Source: Caulobacter sp. BK020
GTDB taxonomy: Bacteria; Pseudomonadota; Alphaproteobacteria; Caulobacterales; Caulobacteraceae
Assembly: GCF_004342605.1 (NCBI RefSeq)
Contig: NZ_SLZL01000007.1
Coordinates: forward strand, 124,001-188,000
Reading direction: 5' to 3'
DNA: 64,000 nt
The position numbers were made by a program, and so were the translations under genes. Positions 24,022-33,024 of this stretch are shown here, one piece after another (the stretch's first letter is position 1; the number at the start of each line of letters is the position of its first letter). The notes under the pieces are model-generated. The model searched no databases. It saw nothing but the letters and a program-made list of their open reading frames with translations, and was not told the origin of the DNA.

Positions 24022-25455
24022 ATGCGCAAGATGATCTGGGGCGCCGCTGTTTCCGGCGCGTTCGCCGCCCTCGCCCTGGCCGCCGGCGCCGCCCAGGCCG
24101 CCGAGCCGAAGTTCACGCCCGGACCGTGCGCCGGCGACTATTCGGGCGTGACCAACAGGATCCAGTGCGGGACTCTCACGGTCGACGAGACCCGCGGCGG
24201 GCCCAGCCCGCGCCGCGTCGCCCTGCCGGTGACCATCGTCAAGGCCAGCGCCCCCAGGCCCGGCGCGGTCCCGGTGATCTACCTGCACGGCGGCCCCGGC
24301 GGCGGGGTGGTCGAGACCATCGGCCGATCCCTGCGCGGCGTCTCGGGCCGCGAACTGATCGCCGTCGATCAGGACTGGATCTATTTCGACCAGCGCGGCG
24401 GCGGCGTCGCCTCGCCCACCCTCGACTGCGGCGGCGTGGCCCTCAACGACGCCGGCCCGTTGAGCGACGCGGCCGCCCAGCAGCTGATCGCCTGCGGCCA
24501 GCGCCTGAAGGCCTCCGGCGTCGACCTGTCGCGCTACAACGCCGAGGAGGTGGTCAAGGACATCCAGGACCTGCGCAAGACCCTGGGCCTCAAGCAGGTC
24601 GACCTGTTCGGTGTCTCGTACGGCACCCGGATCGCCCTGGACGTGGTCCAGCACGACCCGACCGGCGTGCGCGCCGTGGTGCTGGACTCGCCCTGGACGC
24701 CCGAGGCCAAGTGGGCCCAGGGCGGACCGGAGATGATCTCGGACGCGGTGAAGGTGATCTTCAAACGCTGCGCCGAGGACGCCGCCTGCAACGCCAAGTA
24801 TCCGCATCCGGGCGCCGACCTGGACGGCGTGGCGACCCGGCTGCTGGCCGGCCCGGTGGTCCAGAACGGCCAGACCTACACCGCCGACCTGCTGGGCGGT
24901 TTCCTGATGGACGCCGCCTACAGCGGCCCCGACGCCCGCGCCCTGCCCGCCACGGTGGCCAAGTTCGCGGCCGGCGACCTGTCGGCCCTGGACGACACCC
25001 GGGCGGGGGCCGGCTATCGCGAGGCCCAGTTCTTCACGCACCTGTGCAAGGAGGAACTGCCGTTCGAGAGCCGGGAGGCCACCCGCAAGGGCGCCCAGCG
25101 CGATCCGGTCAGCCGGCTGGCCGAGAAGTCGTTCGACCGCCTGTTCCAGGTCTGCCAGGCCTATCCGGTCGGCAAGCCCGATCCGGTCGAGGCCCAGCCA
25201 ATCTCCAGCCCGATCCCCACCCTGTTCCTGGCCGCCGAGATCGATCCCGGCTGCCCGCCGGACGTGGCCAAGGCGGCCGTCGGCCGGTTTCCCAAGGGCC
25301 AGCTGAGCATCATCCCCAACACCACCCACGGCGTCTCGCGCGGCAGCGCCTGCGCCCGCAGGATGATCCGCGGCTTCCTGGCCGACCCCACCGCCCCGAT
25401 CGACCAGAGCTGCCTGCACCCGGAACACGACCGGTTCGAGTTCGATCTGGACTGA
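24022..25455 (+). CDS. Secreted alpha/beta hydrolase with TAP-like C-terminal domain
   Basis: This protein has 477 residues from the ATG at 24022, with a signal peptide (M-R-K-M-I-W-G-A-A...A-A-Q-A-A). The hydrolase core shows Y-L-H-G-G-P-G-G-G (oxyanion region), F-D-Q-R-G-G-G and the nucleophile elbow G-V-S-Y-G-T-R. The late segment T-L-F-L-A-A-E-I-D-P-G-C-P and T-T-H-G-V provide the likely Asp and His. This is the tripeptidyl-aminopeptidase-like/proline-iminopeptidase group, probably a periplasmic peptidase or esterase. Confidence 0.83.
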   Translation: MRKMIWGAAVSGAFAALALAAGAAQAAEPKFTPGPCAGDYSGVTNRIQCGTLTVDETRGGPSPRRVALPVTIVKASAPRPGAVPVIYLHGGPGGGVVETIGRSLRGVSGRELIAVDQDWIYFDQRGGGVASPTLDCGGVALNDAGPLSDAAAQQLIACGQRLKASGVDLSRYNAEEVVKDIQDLRKTLGLKQVDLFGVSYGTRIALDVVQHDPTGVRAVVLDSPWTPEAKWAQGGPEMISDAVKVIFKRCAEDAACNAKYPHPGADLDGVATRLLAGPVVQNGQTYTADLLGGFLMDAAYSGPDARALPATVAKFAAGDLSALDDTRAGAGYREAQFFTHLCKEELPFESREATRKGAQRDPVSRLAEKSFDRLFQVCQAYPVGKPDPVEAQPISSPIPTLFLAAEIDPGCPPDVAKAAVGRFPKGQLSIIPNTTHGVSRGSACARRMIRGFLADPTAPIDQSCLHPEHDRFEFDLD

Positions 25456-25479
25456 GGGGGTGGTCATTGGGGCGCCGAT

Positions 25480-25608
25480 CACTTGTCCCCTACGGACCGC
25501 TGCGCGGTCGTCTTCCCCCGGAGGGGGAAGAGCGCTGTCGCCGGCGCCGTGCGGCTCCGCCCCCTCTGGGGGCGGACAGGCCGCGAAGCGGTCAGGTGGG
25601 GGCAAGTG
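25480..25608. repeat. Palindromic repeat element (CACTTG...CAAGTG), copy 1
   Basis: The ends CACTTGTCCCC and GGGGGCAAGTG are inverted repeats with one mismatch. Internal hairpins include CTTCCCCC/GGGGGAAG and CCGCCCCC/GGGGGCGG. A second copy is at 31346-31466. It lies 25 bp downstream of the hydrolase gene and may terminate its transcript. Confidence 0.75.
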
Positions 25609-25651
25609 TTAACAGGCACGGCTTCTCGTCCTCACGCTTCTGGCTGTGAGT

Positions 25652-26112
25652 GGGTGGAAAGGGTCGCGGAGCGCCGGACATCGTCCGGAGGGTTTGAGTT
25701 AAGTGTACCGTTTCGACGAAGCCAGACGCTCCGCGCGACCGTTATCCGCAAGGCCGGGGCGCGCGGGCCTTTTCCGCCCTTCACCCCACCCGGTGGTTCC
25801 TCTGGATCTGTGCACCGCATGTATCAGAGGCGGGAGTGAGCCGTTTTAAGAGGACCGGAGCGAACCCCGCGACGGGCGGGACCTTCCCAGCATGAAAGTC
25901 CCGATGGGCGAGCTTACGTCCCTCGCCCTCTGTTTAAGCGCCTCGGCTGCAAACTCACGCGCATCCGACGAGCCCCGCTCGATCGCCCCCCGCCGCCGCA
26001 TCGGTCGCTGGCCATACGCCCTTTCCCTGCGTCGAGGTGAGATCAGGATAAGGGTGGTTCGGGAGGGTGAGGATCAAATCGGGTCGAAAAAGTTCAAGGC
26101 GTTGATTTGGCT
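25652..26112 (+). repeat. Structured intergenic repeat of about 450 bp, copy B
   Basis: This region is collinear with 15487-15935 in its conserved blocks: the hairpin CCGGAC-atc-GTCCGG (25674-25688), TACCGTTTCGACGAAG (25706-25721), CCGTTATCCG, CCGCATCGGTCGC (25996-26008), GGGTGGTTC and CAAGGCGTTGA (26095-26105). The middle contains its own hairpin CCTCTG...CAGAGG (about 25799-25830). Coding potential looks poor. It could be an RNA gene or a mobile repeat; both interpretations are inference. Confidence 0.55.
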
Positions 26113-26147
26113 GAGCTTCATCTCGGATGGGCCGAGCATAAGCCGCC

Positions 26148-26335
26148 GGGGACATGCACTCACGGCAAGCCCTCGGCTGATAGATCCCTGGACATCGGGT
26201 GAGTGCGTGTCCTCACCGTCACCCCCGGCGCCCGATCAGCGATCCCAGGCGACTTGCCCTGGACGAAACAGGGGACACGCACTCACGCAAAACGCCCTGC
26301 AAACTGGCCTGCGCAATGCGTGAGTGCATGTCCCC
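26148..26335. repeat. Two nested GGGGACA-type palindromes
   Basis: There are four related arms: GGGGACATGCACTCACG (26148), GGTGAGTGCGTGTCCTC (26198), GGGGACACGCACTCACGC (26271) and GCGTGAGTGCATGTCCCC (26318). Arms 1-2 and 3-4 pair locally, and 1 with 4 pair perfectly over the whole element. It abuts the GNAT gene end at 26348. Confidence 0.75.
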
Positions 26336-26347
26336 GGCGCGCGCCCC

Positions 26348-27097
26348 CTACTCCACCACCCAGTACCGGTAGCCGTAGGCCGGCACGAACCCCAGGCCGC
26401 TGTAGAGGCCGATGGCCGGGGCGTTGTCGGCCTCGACCTGCAGGTAGGCGCGGCGGGCGCCCAGCGCCTGGGCCTCGCCCAGCAGGGCCGCCAGGATCCG
26501 GCGGGCCAGACCCTTGCGGCGATGCCCCGGCAGGGTGCGCATGCCGAAGATCCCCGCCCATTCGCCGTCGACCGCCGTGGCGCCCAGGGCCGCGACCTCG
26601 TCGTCGATCTCCAGCCGCGCGAAGCGGGCGGGCGCGGGGATGCGGCCCAGGGCGTCCAGGCGCTCGCGGGCGTCGGCGGCGTTGCCGGCCGCGCTGGCGG
26701 TCAGCACCGCCTCGAAGGCCGGGTCGGGCGCGCCCGTCAGGATGACGGCCGCGTCGGCGGCGCCGGCGATCATTCCCGAGGCCTCGCCCACCATCACCAC
26801 AGTGCCATGGGTGGGTCGGTAGCCGCGGGCCCGCAGGTGCTCGGACAGATTGGCCGGGACCACCGCTCCGTCCGACAGCTTGAAGCGGGCGGGCAGGCCG
26901 CGGGCGGCGTAGAAGGCCTCGGCCGCGGCGATGGCCTCGTCGATCGGCCGGTCCGGCTCGCCCAGCGGCCAGCAGGCGTTGATCCGCAGCGACCAGCCGT
27001 CCGAGGCGTTCAGCCGCCAGCCGCCCAGCGCCCCGCTCTGGCGCGCCGGCCAAGCGCGATCGGCGACGATTTCGAGCAGGCGGGGATCGACGGTCAT
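26348..27097 (-). CDS. GNAT-family N-acetyltransferase
   Basis: This 249-residue protein starts at the ATG at 27097 (M-T-V-D-P-R-L-L). The C-terminal about 110 residues are a GNAT domain: I-F-G-M-R-T-L-P-G-H-R-R-K-G-L-A-R-R-I is motif A for acetyl-CoA pyrophosphate binding, and Y-L-Q-V-E-A-D-N-A-P-A-I-G-L-Y-S-G-L-G-F is motif B. The N-terminal half is a degenerate GNAT-like domain (G-W-S-L-R-I-N-A-C-W-P). The substrate is unknown. Confidence 0.85.
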   Translation of the reverse strand: MTVDPRLLEIVADRAWPARQSGALGGWRLNASDGWSLRINACWPLGEPDRPIDEAIAAAEAFYAARGLPARFKLSDGAVVPANLSEHLRARGYRPTHGTVVMVGEASGMIAGAADAAVILTGAPDPAFEAVLTASAAGNAADARERLDALGRIPAPARFARLEIDDEVAALGATAVDGEWAGIFGMRTLPGHRRKGLARRILAALLGEAQALGARRAYLQVEADNAPAIGLYSGLGFVPAYGYRYWVVE

Positions 27098-27178
27098 CGG
27101 GTCTTCCAAAGCAGGCGGGCGCCGGCTCGTTGGAGCCGGCGCCCGCGAAACTCGCGTATCGGACGAAAGGCTCCGAGC

Positions 27179-27382
27179 CTAGAGCGGTTTGAGGTTGGCC
27201 GCCGCGATCTTGCCGCGCTCCTCGGCGGTGTCGAAGCTGACCTTCTGGCCTTCGTCCAGGCTGCGCAGGCCCGCGCGCTCGACGGCGCTGATATGGACGA
27301 ACACGTCCTTGCCGCCGTCATCGGGCTGGATAAAGCCGAAGCCCTTGGTGCCGTTGAACCATTTCACTACGCCGGTCGCCAT
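27179..27382 (-). CDS. Cold-shock domain protein
   Basis: This is a 67-residue CspA-type OB-fold protein that binds single-stranded RNA and DNA as an RNA chaperone. [18 protein letters not shown] contains RNP1 and D-V-F-V-H-I-S-A is RNP2. Length and sequence are canonical for a single-domain Csp. A long leader (about 27383-27500) precedes it, as is common for cold-regulated csp genes, but no defined thermosensor could be drawn. Confidence 0.93.
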   Translation of the reverse strand: MATGVVKWFNGTKGFGFIQPDDGGKDVFVHISAVERAGLRSLDEGQKVSFDTAEERGKIAAANLKPL

Positions 27383-27573
27383 GGAGTGTCTCCCAGAGAT
27401 GGCCGATCCAAATGCCCGGACAAGCGGGCGGGTAACAATCTCAGTCGTCCGGGTAGCGTTGGCAGCCCAAATCCAGGATTGCACGCCAGAGTGGACACGC
27501 GACCGTTGAGGGGTCAATTCAAAAAACGGCGATATCCCTAAGCGGGCGCTGCTCTCCTTTTCAGTTCCGGGCG

Positions 27574-28203
27574 TCAATGCTCGCGGAGAAGCGCCTCGAC
27601 CAGGCCACGGGCTTCGGGACTGGACCAGTCGGCCTCGCCCGACATCCGCGCCCGCTCGCGACCCTGCTTGTCGTAGATGACCGTGGTCGGGTAGCCGGCG
27701 GCGCGTGGCTCCAGGTCGAACGACATCTTGTAGTTCTTGTCGCGATAGACCTGCAGCGGCGGGTTGGCGGCCATCTCGGCCTGGACCAGGTTCAGATCGA
27801 CGTCCTTGTCGACGCTGATCGGCAGCACCTTCAGCGGCTGGGTGGCGTAGGCGGCCTGCAACCTGCCCAGGGTAGGCATCTCCTTCTTGCAGGGCGCGCA
27901 CCAGGTGGCCCAGAGGTTCATCACCACCACCTGGCCCTTGAAATCGGCCAGGGTCAGGGCCTTGCCGGCCCCGTCGGTGAACACCGTCGCCGGCGCGGCG
28001 CGCGGCTGGGACGGGACGTCCAGCTTCTCTAAGGACGCTTTCTTGAATTCCTTGAGGTCGAGAACGCCTGCGGGTTTGAACGAAGCCTGAGCGATGACGT
28101 ATAGAACCGCCGCGACGCCGATCAGCAGAACGGCGCCGACCGCCCACTTCAGCCGGCCGAGCTTGCGCGCGGCTTCTTCCCTGTCCGACTGGAATTCGCT
28201 CAT
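27574..28203 (-). CDS. TlpA-family membrane-anchored thioredoxin-like protein
   Basis: This 209-residue protein has one N-terminal membrane anchor (residues about 21-41) and a periplasmic thioredoxin fold. The active site is [13 protein letters not shown], with the redox C-x-x-C, and the cis-Pro lies in A-A-G-Y-P-T-T-V. Such proteins reduce disulfides in cytochrome c or oxidase maturation or in envelope proteins. Its ATG directly abuts the divergent argH ATG (CATATG), leaving no spacer, and no Shine-Dalgarno is visible. Confidence 0.87.
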   Translation of the reverse strand: MSEFQSDREEAARKLGRLKWAVGAVLLIGVAAVLYVIAQASFKPAGVLDLKEFKKASLEKLDVPSQPRAAPATVFTDGAGKALTLADFKGQVVVMNLWATWCAPCKKEMPTLGRLQAAYATQPLKVLPISVDKDVDLNLVQAEMAANPPLQVYRDKNYKMSFDLEPRAAGYPTTVIYDKQGRERARMSGEADWSSPEARGLVEALLREH

Positions 28204-29622
28204 ATGACCGACAACGCCTCTGATAAGCCCGCCGCGAACGGCCAGGGCCAAGCCATGTGGGGCGGCAGGTTCTCGGCCAAGCCGGCGGAGCTGATGCAGG
28301 CGATCAATGTCAGCATCGGCTTCGACAAGCGCCTGTGGGCGCAGGACCTGGCGGGCTCCCGCGCCCATGCGCGGATGTTGATCAGCCAAGGCGTGATTGC
28401 AAGGGAAGACGGCGAGGAAATCCTCAAGGGCCTGGACGCCGTCGAGGGCGAGATCGTCGCCGGGGCCTTCCCGTTCCGCGACGAGTACGAAGACATCCAC
28501 ATGAACATCGAGGCGCGGCTGCGCGAGCTGATCGGCCCGACGGCCGGCCGGCTGCACACCGCCCGATCGCGCAACGACCAGGTCGCCGTCGACTTCCGCC
28601 TGTGGGTGCGCGAAGCCTGTGAGCGGTCGGCGGGCCAGCTGGAGGCCCTGCAGCGCGCGCTGGTGGCCCAGGCCGAGGCTTACGCCGACGCCCTGATGCC
28701 GGGCTTCACCCACCTGCAGCCGGCCCAGCCGGTGACCTTCGGCCACCACCTGATGGCCTATGTCGAGATGTTCGGCCGCGACGCCGGCCGCTTCCGCGAC
28801 GCCCGCGCCCGGATGAACGAGTGCCCGCTGGGGGCGGCGGCGCTGGCCGGCTCGCCGTTCCCGATCGACCGCCACCAGACCGCCGCCTCGCTGGGCTTCG
28901 ATCGCCCGACCGCCAATTCTCTGGACAGCGTCTCGGCGCGCGACTTCGCCCTGGAGGCCCTGTCGGCCGCCTCGATCACCGCCACCCATCTGTCGCGCCT
29001 GGCCGAGGAGATCGTGCTGTGGACGACGCCGATGTTCGGCTTCATCAAGCTGACCGACGCCTTCACCACCGGCAGCTCGATCATGCCGCAGAAGAAGAAC
29101 CCCGACGCGGCCGAGCTGATCCGCGCCAAGGTCGGCCGGATCCTGGGCTCGCTGACCACCTTGACCGTGGTGATGAAGGGCCTGCCGCTGGCCTATTCGA
29201 AGGACATGCAGGAGGACAAGGTCCCGACCTTCGAGGCCTTCGACGCCCTGGAGCTGAGCCTGCTGGCCATGGCCGGCATGGTGTCGGACCTGACGCCGAA
29301 CACCGAAAGGATGGCCGCCGCCGCCGGCGCGGGCTTCTCGACAGCCACGGACCTGGCCGACTGGCTGGTCCGCGAGCTGAACATGCCTTTCCGCGATGCC
29401 CACCACGTGACAGGCTCGGCCGTCAAGGCGGCGGAGGGCAAGGGCGTGGATCTGGCGGAACTGGCGCTGGCCGACTTGCAAGCGATCGAGCCGCGCATCA
29501 CCTCTGAAATCTACACCGTGCTCACGCCCGCCGCCTCGGCGGCCAGCCGCATGAGTTATGGCGGGACCGCCCCCGCCCAGGTCCGCGCCCAGATCGCGCG
29601 TTGGAAGGAACTGCTCGGATGA
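28204..29622 (+). CDS. argH: Argininosuccinate lyase
   Basis: ArgH cleaves argininosuccinate to arginine and fumarate, the last step of arginine synthesis. It has 472 residues. W-G-G-R-F marks the N-terminus, [10 protein letters not shown] and the fumarase-superfamily signature [12 protein letters not shown] are intact. The start at 28204 leaves no 5' spacer from the divergent tlpA-like gene; an ATG at 28255 immediately before W-G-G-R-F is an alternative and would create a 51-base gap. Its stop overlaps the lipoprotein start (ATGA). Confidence 0.95.
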   Translation: MTDNASDKPAANGQGQAMWGGRFSAKPAELMQAINVSIGFDKRLWAQDLAGSRAHARMLISQGVIAREDGEEILKGLDAVEGEIVAGAFPFRDEYEDIHMNIEARLRELIGPTAGRLHTARSRNDQVAVDFRLWVREACERSAGQLEALQRALVAQAEAYADALMPGFTHLQPAQPVTFGHHLMAYVEMFGRDAGRFRDARARMNECPLGAAALAGSPFPIDRHQTAASLGFDRPTANSLDSVSARDFALEALSAASITATHLSRLAEEIVLWTTPMFGFIKLTDAFTTGSSIMPQKKNPDAAELIRAKVGRILGSLTTLTVVMKGLPLAYSKDMQEDKVPTFEAFDALELSLLAMAGMVSDLTPNTERMAAAAGAGFSTATDLADWLVRELNMPFRDAHHVTGSAVKAAEGKGVDLAELALADLQAIEPRITSEIYTVLTPAASAASRMSYGGTAPAQVRAQIARWKELLG

Positions 29623-29921
29623 TCCGTCCTCTCACCGTCCTCACCCTCGCCGCCCTGGTCCTGACGGCGGCCGCCTGCGGCAAGCAGGCCGAGCTGGAGC
29701 GTCCGGCCCCGCTGTGGAACGCCCAGAAGAAGGCCGCCTACGAGGCCGAGCGGCGCAAGGGCTCGGCCACCGCCAACCAGCCCGCGCGCGCCAACGGCAC
29801 GCAGGAGAACATCGACCCGGCCTCGAGCAACCGCACGACCCGCGCCGCGCCCCTGGCCGGCACGCACGACCCGTTCGGCGGCCCCTCCGGCGCCGGCTTC
29901 CCCAGCGCCCAGGGCAACTGA
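29619..29921 (+). CDS. Small lipoprotein, LptM-like
   Basis: This 100-residue protein has a signal peptide ending in the lipobox L-T-A-A-A-C near residue 18, followed by G-K-Q-A-E-L-E-R-P. Lipoproteins of the LptM (YifL) type have C-G-x-x-G-x-L-x-x-P after the lipobox and lie next to dapF or lysA. Here the gene is between argH (4 bp overlap) and lysA, the usual alphaproteobacterial position. LptM helps mature the LptDE translocon in E. coli. The family match is inferred from position and the short motif; the tail is low-complexity. Confidence 0.65.
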   Translation: MIRPLTVLTLAALVLTAAACGKQAELERPAPLWNAQKKAAYEAERRKGSATANQPARANGTQENIDPASSNRTTRAAPLAGTHDPFGGPSGAGFPSAQGN

Positions 29922-29932
29922 CGACCGAGACC

Positions 29933-30045
29933 GCCGTGCGTCCTTCGAGGCGCGCCGTAGGCGCGCACCTCAGGATGAGGAAGTTTGTACAGCTTGAGCT
30001 CCTCATCCTGAGGCGCCCGCTCGGCGGGCCTCGAAGGACGCACGG
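29933..30045. repeat. Palindromic repeat element (GCCGTGCGTCCTTCGAGGC type)
   Basis: The 19-base arms at 29933-29951 and 30027-30045 are perfect reverse complements, with nested CCTCAGGATGAGG and CCTCATCCTGAGG pairs inside. Related elements with the CTCATCCTGAG core are at 41182-41268 and 52783-52821. It fills the space between the lipoprotein gene and lysA. Confidence 0.8.
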
Positions 30046-30072
30046 CGCACACGCCGCGAGAAAGACACCGAC

Positions 30073-31338
30073 GTGAACCATTTCGAATACGGCCCCGAGG
30101 GCCTGGCCTGCGAAGGCGTCCCGCTGGCGCGCATCGCGGCGCAGGTCGGCACGCCGGTCTATGTCTATTCCCGCGCCACCCTGGAGCGGCACTTCACGGT
30201 GTTCCGCGACGCCCTGGTCGCCGCCGGGATCGTCGACCCGCTGGTGGCCTATGCGGTGAAGGCCAATTCCAACGTCGCGGTGCTGAAGGTGCTGGGCGAA
30301 CTGGGCGCCGGGGCCGACACGGTGTCCGAGGGCGAGGTTCGCCGGGCGTTGGCCGCCGGCATCCCCGGCGAGCGGATCGTGTTCTCGGGCGTGGGCAAGA
30401 AGCGCGGCGAGATCGCCTTCGCCCTGAAGGCCGGCGTGGCCGAGATCAACGTCGAGTCCGAGCCCGAGCTGAACCTGATCGCCGAAGTCGCGGCCGGTCT
30501 GGGCCTAAGGGCGAAGGTGGCGTTTCGGGTCAATCCCGACGTCGCGGCCGGCGGCCACGCCAAGATCGCCACCGGCAAGTCCGAGAACAAGTTCGGGGTG
30601 TCGTTCGCCGAGGCCGCGCGCCTCTACGCCAACGCCAGCAACCACGCCCATCTCCAGCCGATCGGCGTGGCCTGCCACATCGGCAGCCAGATCACCGACC
30701 TGACGCCGATGCGCGCCGCCTTCGCCAAGATGCGGGGCCTGGTCGAGCAGTTGCTGGGCGAGGGCCTGCACGTCGAACGTCTGGACCTGGGCGGCGGCCT
30801 GGGCGTGCCCTATTTCGACATGCCCGAACCGCCCTCGCCGGCCGAATTCGCGGTCATGGTCGCCGAGGCCATCCAGGACCTGCCCGTCAAGCTGGCCTTC
30901 GAGCCCGGCCGGGTGATCGCCGCCAACGCCGGCGTGCTGGTCAGCGAGGTGATCCATGTCCACGAACGGCCGGAGGGCAAGCGCTTCCTGGTCATCGACG
31001 CGGCCATGAACGACCTGATCCGCCCGGCCATGTACGACGCCTTCCACGACATCCGGCCGGTGATCCCGCGAGGCGGCGAGACGGTCTACGACGTGGTCGG
31101 CCCAATCTGCGAGACGGGCGACACGTTTACACGTGAACGCGCTTTGCCGCCGCTGGCGGCGGGCGAGCTGGTGGCTTTCATGTCGGCCGGCGCCTATGGC
31201 GCGGCCATGGCCAGCGAGTACAACACCCGGCCGCTGGTGCCGGAGGTCCTGGTCGATGGCGACCGCTTCGCGGTGATCCGGGCCCGGCCGTCGTACGAGG
31301 AGATGCTGAGCCGGGATGTTACGCCGGAATGGGTGTAG
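30073..31338 (+). CDS. lysA: Diaminopimelate decarboxylase
   Basis: LysA is a PLP-dependent fold-III enzyme converting meso-diaminopimelate to lysine. It has 421 residues. The PLP lysine is in Y-A-V-K-A-N-S-N near residue 58; H-I-G-S-Q-I, G-G-G-L-G-V-P-Y, E-P-G-R and C-E-T-G-D-T-F (active-site Cys) are present, with Y-N-T-R-P near the C-terminus. It follows argH and the LptM-like gene in the same direction, separated from the latter by the palindrome at 29933-30045. Confidence 0.95.
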   Translation: MNHFEYGPEGLACEGVPLARIAAQVGTPVYVYSRATLERHFTVFRDALVAAGIVDPLVAYAVKANSNVAVLKVLGELGAGADTVSEGEVRRALAAGIPGERIVFSGVGKKRGEIAFALKAGVAEINVESEPELNLIAEVAAGLGLRAKVAFRVNPDVAAGGHAKIATGKSENKFGVSFAEAARLYANASNHAHLQPIGVACHIGSQITDLTPMRAAFAKMRGLVEQLLGEGLHVERLDLGGGLGVPYFDMPEPPSPAEFAVMVAEAIQDLPVKLAFEPGRVIAANAGVLVSEVIHVHERPEGKRFLVIDAAMNDLIRPAMYDAFHDIRPVIPRGGETVYDVVGPICETGDTFTRERALPPLAAGELVAFMSAGAYGAAMASEYNTRPLVPEVLVDGDRFAVIRARPSYEEMLSRDVTPEWV

Positions 31339-31345
31339 AGGCGAT

Positions 31346-31466
31346 CACTTGCCCCCTACGGGTCGCTTCGCGACCGTCTTCCCCCAGAGGGGGAAGAGCC
31401 TCAGGCGTCAGGCTCCGCCCCCTATGGGGGCGGACAGGCGGCGAAGCCGCCAGGTGGGGGCAAGTG
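31346..31466. repeat. Palindromic repeat element (CACTTG...CAAGTG), copy 2
   Basis: The 11-base ends CACTTGCCCCC and GGGGGCAAGTG are perfect inverted repeats. The internal hairpins CTTCCCCC/GGGGGAAG and CCGCCCCC/GGGGGCGG match copy 1 at 25480-25608. It lies between the convergent lysA and hpt genes and can serve both as a terminator. Confidence 0.78.
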
Positions 31467-31489
31467 GGTGAGCCACTCGCCCAAGCAGC

Positions 31490-32017
31490 CTAATCCAGCG
31501 CGCCGATATACGGCAGCCCGCGGCTCTTGCCTTCGTCGTCCAGGCCGTAGCCGACCAGGTAGCGGGCCGGGGCTTCCCAGGCCACGAAGTCGGGCTCGAT
31601 GCGCGGCTTGTCCCAGGGCTTGCGGGCGAAGACGGCGGTCAGGACCTCGCTGGCGCCGGCGTCCTTGACCAGACGAGCGGCCTCGCCCAGCGACAGGCCG
31701 GTGTCGAGCACGTCGTCCACCACCAGGGCGCGGCGGCCGATCAGCGGGCGCTGAAGGTCGGCGCGGACCTCGCAGCGGCCCGAGCTCTTGCGCTCGTCAT
31801 GATAGGAGGCCAGCCACAGGGCGTCGAAGCGCACGTCGCGGCCGGCGCGCCACAGGGCCCGGGTCAGGTCGGCGGCGAACCACAGGCCGCCGGTCAGCAG
31901 GCAGACGGCGACGGTGTCGTTGTCGATGCGCGGGGCGATGACCTTGGCCAGGGCTTCCACCCGCTCGGCGATTTCTTCCTGGGAAATCAGGACTTCGGGG
32001 GCGGGGCGATCGGTCAT
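31490..32017 (-). CDS. hpt: Hypoxanthine-type phosphoribosyltransferase
   Basis: This 175-residue PRTase salvages hypoxanthine and guanine (possibly xanthine) using PRPP. The PRPP-binding motif is A-L-V-V-D-D-V-L-D-T-G-L-S-L near residue 97. The flexible-loop region L-A-S-Y-H-D and the base-binding P-D-F-V-A-W and L-V-G-Y-G-L-D-D-E-G-K-S-R match bacterial HPRTs. It is followed on the same strand, upstream, by the DUF3426 gene with a 15 bp gap. Confidence 0.87.
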   Translation of the reverse strand: MTDRPAPEVLISQEEIAERVEALAKVIAPRIDNDTVAVCLLTGGLWFAADLTRALWRAGRDVRFDALWLASYHDERKSSGRCEVRADLQRPLIGRRALVVDDVLDTGLSLGEAARLVKDAGASEVLTAVFARKPWDKPRIEPDFVAWEAPARYLVGYGLDDEGKSRGLPYIGALD

Positions 32018-32032
32018 GTCAGGTTTTCTGGA

Positions 32033-32968
32033 TCAATGATGGTCGGCCGGGGCCGGTTCGACCGCTCCGGTCTCATGACCCGGGGGCTCGTGTCCAGCCC
32101 CTTGCGCGTCTTCCACCGAAGGCGGCGCGCCCGCCGCCAGCTCGGCCGGCTGGTCCTGGACGCCCCGCAGCGAAGGGGCCTCGGGGTTGGCGACCTTCTC
32201 GACAGGACCGGCGGGACCGGCGCGCCTGGCCGCGCCCGGCTCCAGGGCGAAGCCGATCTCCAGGGTGTTGGCGGTACGCGGCGGGTCCAGCAAGGTCACC
32301 GAAAAGTGCCGGGTCTGGCTGGGCGGAATCAGCGGATCGGCCGCCGCGGCCAGCTTCCCGGCCACCCGCTTCTCGTGCTTGTTCAGCAGGGCCACCCGCA
32401 GCGGCGGGGTGGTCACGGCGTGGTCGGTGATGTTGCGCAGCACGCCGGTGACGGTGATGGCGGCGTGACCGTCCTGCATCGACGGCTCGGCCTTCAGGTC
32501 CTCGACCACCAGGCCGACATTGTTCACCGGCATGCGGGCGAAGGCGTAGGCTCCGGCCGTGGCGGGCCACAGGCGGGCGACGTTCATGCGGAACACGCCG
32601 GCGGCCACCAGGATCAGCACCATGACGGCGACCATCCCGCCCCAGATGATCCCTGTGGTCTTGGCTTCCTTCAGGCGGCGCTCGGCGTCGGCCCGGGCCC
32701 GGAACACCTTGGGCAGCTCCTCGCCCGGCAGCTGGTCGACGGGGGTCTCGAAATCGCCGGCGGGGTTGGCCGCGCCGTCCAGGGCGGTCAGGTTCGGTTC
32801 GCCCGCCAGGTCGGCGGCCGAGGGCTCTTCGAACAGGTCCAGCGCGTCTTCGTTGCGGGCCGTCCAGCGGGTCCCGCAGGCCGCGCAACGCACGACACGA
32901 CCCGCCGCGCCGACCTTGGAGTCATCGACGAAATAGCGGCTGGCGCACTCGGGACAGGTCAGTATCAT
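32033..32968 (-). CDS. MJ0042 zinc-ribbon / DUF3426 membrane protein
   Basis: This protein has 311 residues from the ATG at 32968. The N-terminus M-I-L-T-C-P-E-C-A-S-R-Y...R-C-A-A-C-G-T-R-W is a CxxC...CxxC zinc ribbon of the MJ0042 type. A membrane helix lies at about residues 110-130 (I-I-W-G-G-M-V-A-V-M-V-L-I-L-V-A-A). The periplasmic part has the DUF3426 fold, a beta-sandwich (V-V-E-D-L-K-A-E-P, then I-T-V-T-G-V-L-R-N). The tail is Pro/Ala/Glu-rich. It is divergent from ftsE and conserved there in this lineage, but its role is unknown. Confidence 0.85.
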   Translation of the reverse strand: MILTCPECASRYFVDDSKVGAAGRVVRCAACGTRWTARNEDALDLFEEPSAADLAGEPNLTALDGAANPAGDFETPVDQLPGEELPKVFRARADAERRLKEAKTTGIIWGGMVAVMVLILVAAGVFRMNVARLWPATAGAYAFARMPVNNVGLVVEDLKAEPSMQDGHAAITVTGVLRNITDHAVTTPPLRVALLNKHEKRVAGKLAAAADPLIPPSQTRHFSVTLLDPPRTANTLEIGFALEPGAARRAGPAGPVEKVANPEAPSLRGVQDQPAELAAGAPPSVEDAQGAGHEPPGHETGAVEPAPADHH

Positions 32969-33024
32969 GGCCGCGAATCGGACGCTCCCCGCTCCTACAC
33001 ACGAGGTCGCCGATTTTGCCAGCC

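Noticed and set aside
25892..26323. 143-codon plus-strand open frame in repeat copy B
   Set aside because: It spans a structured repeat and a palindrome; copy A does not keep the frame. There is no ribosome-binding site or family resemblance.
26148..26335. Possible CRISPR array from repeated GGGGACA..CACTCACG units
   Set aside because: The units are inverted pairs rather than direct repeats, with irregular spacing, and there are no cas genes.
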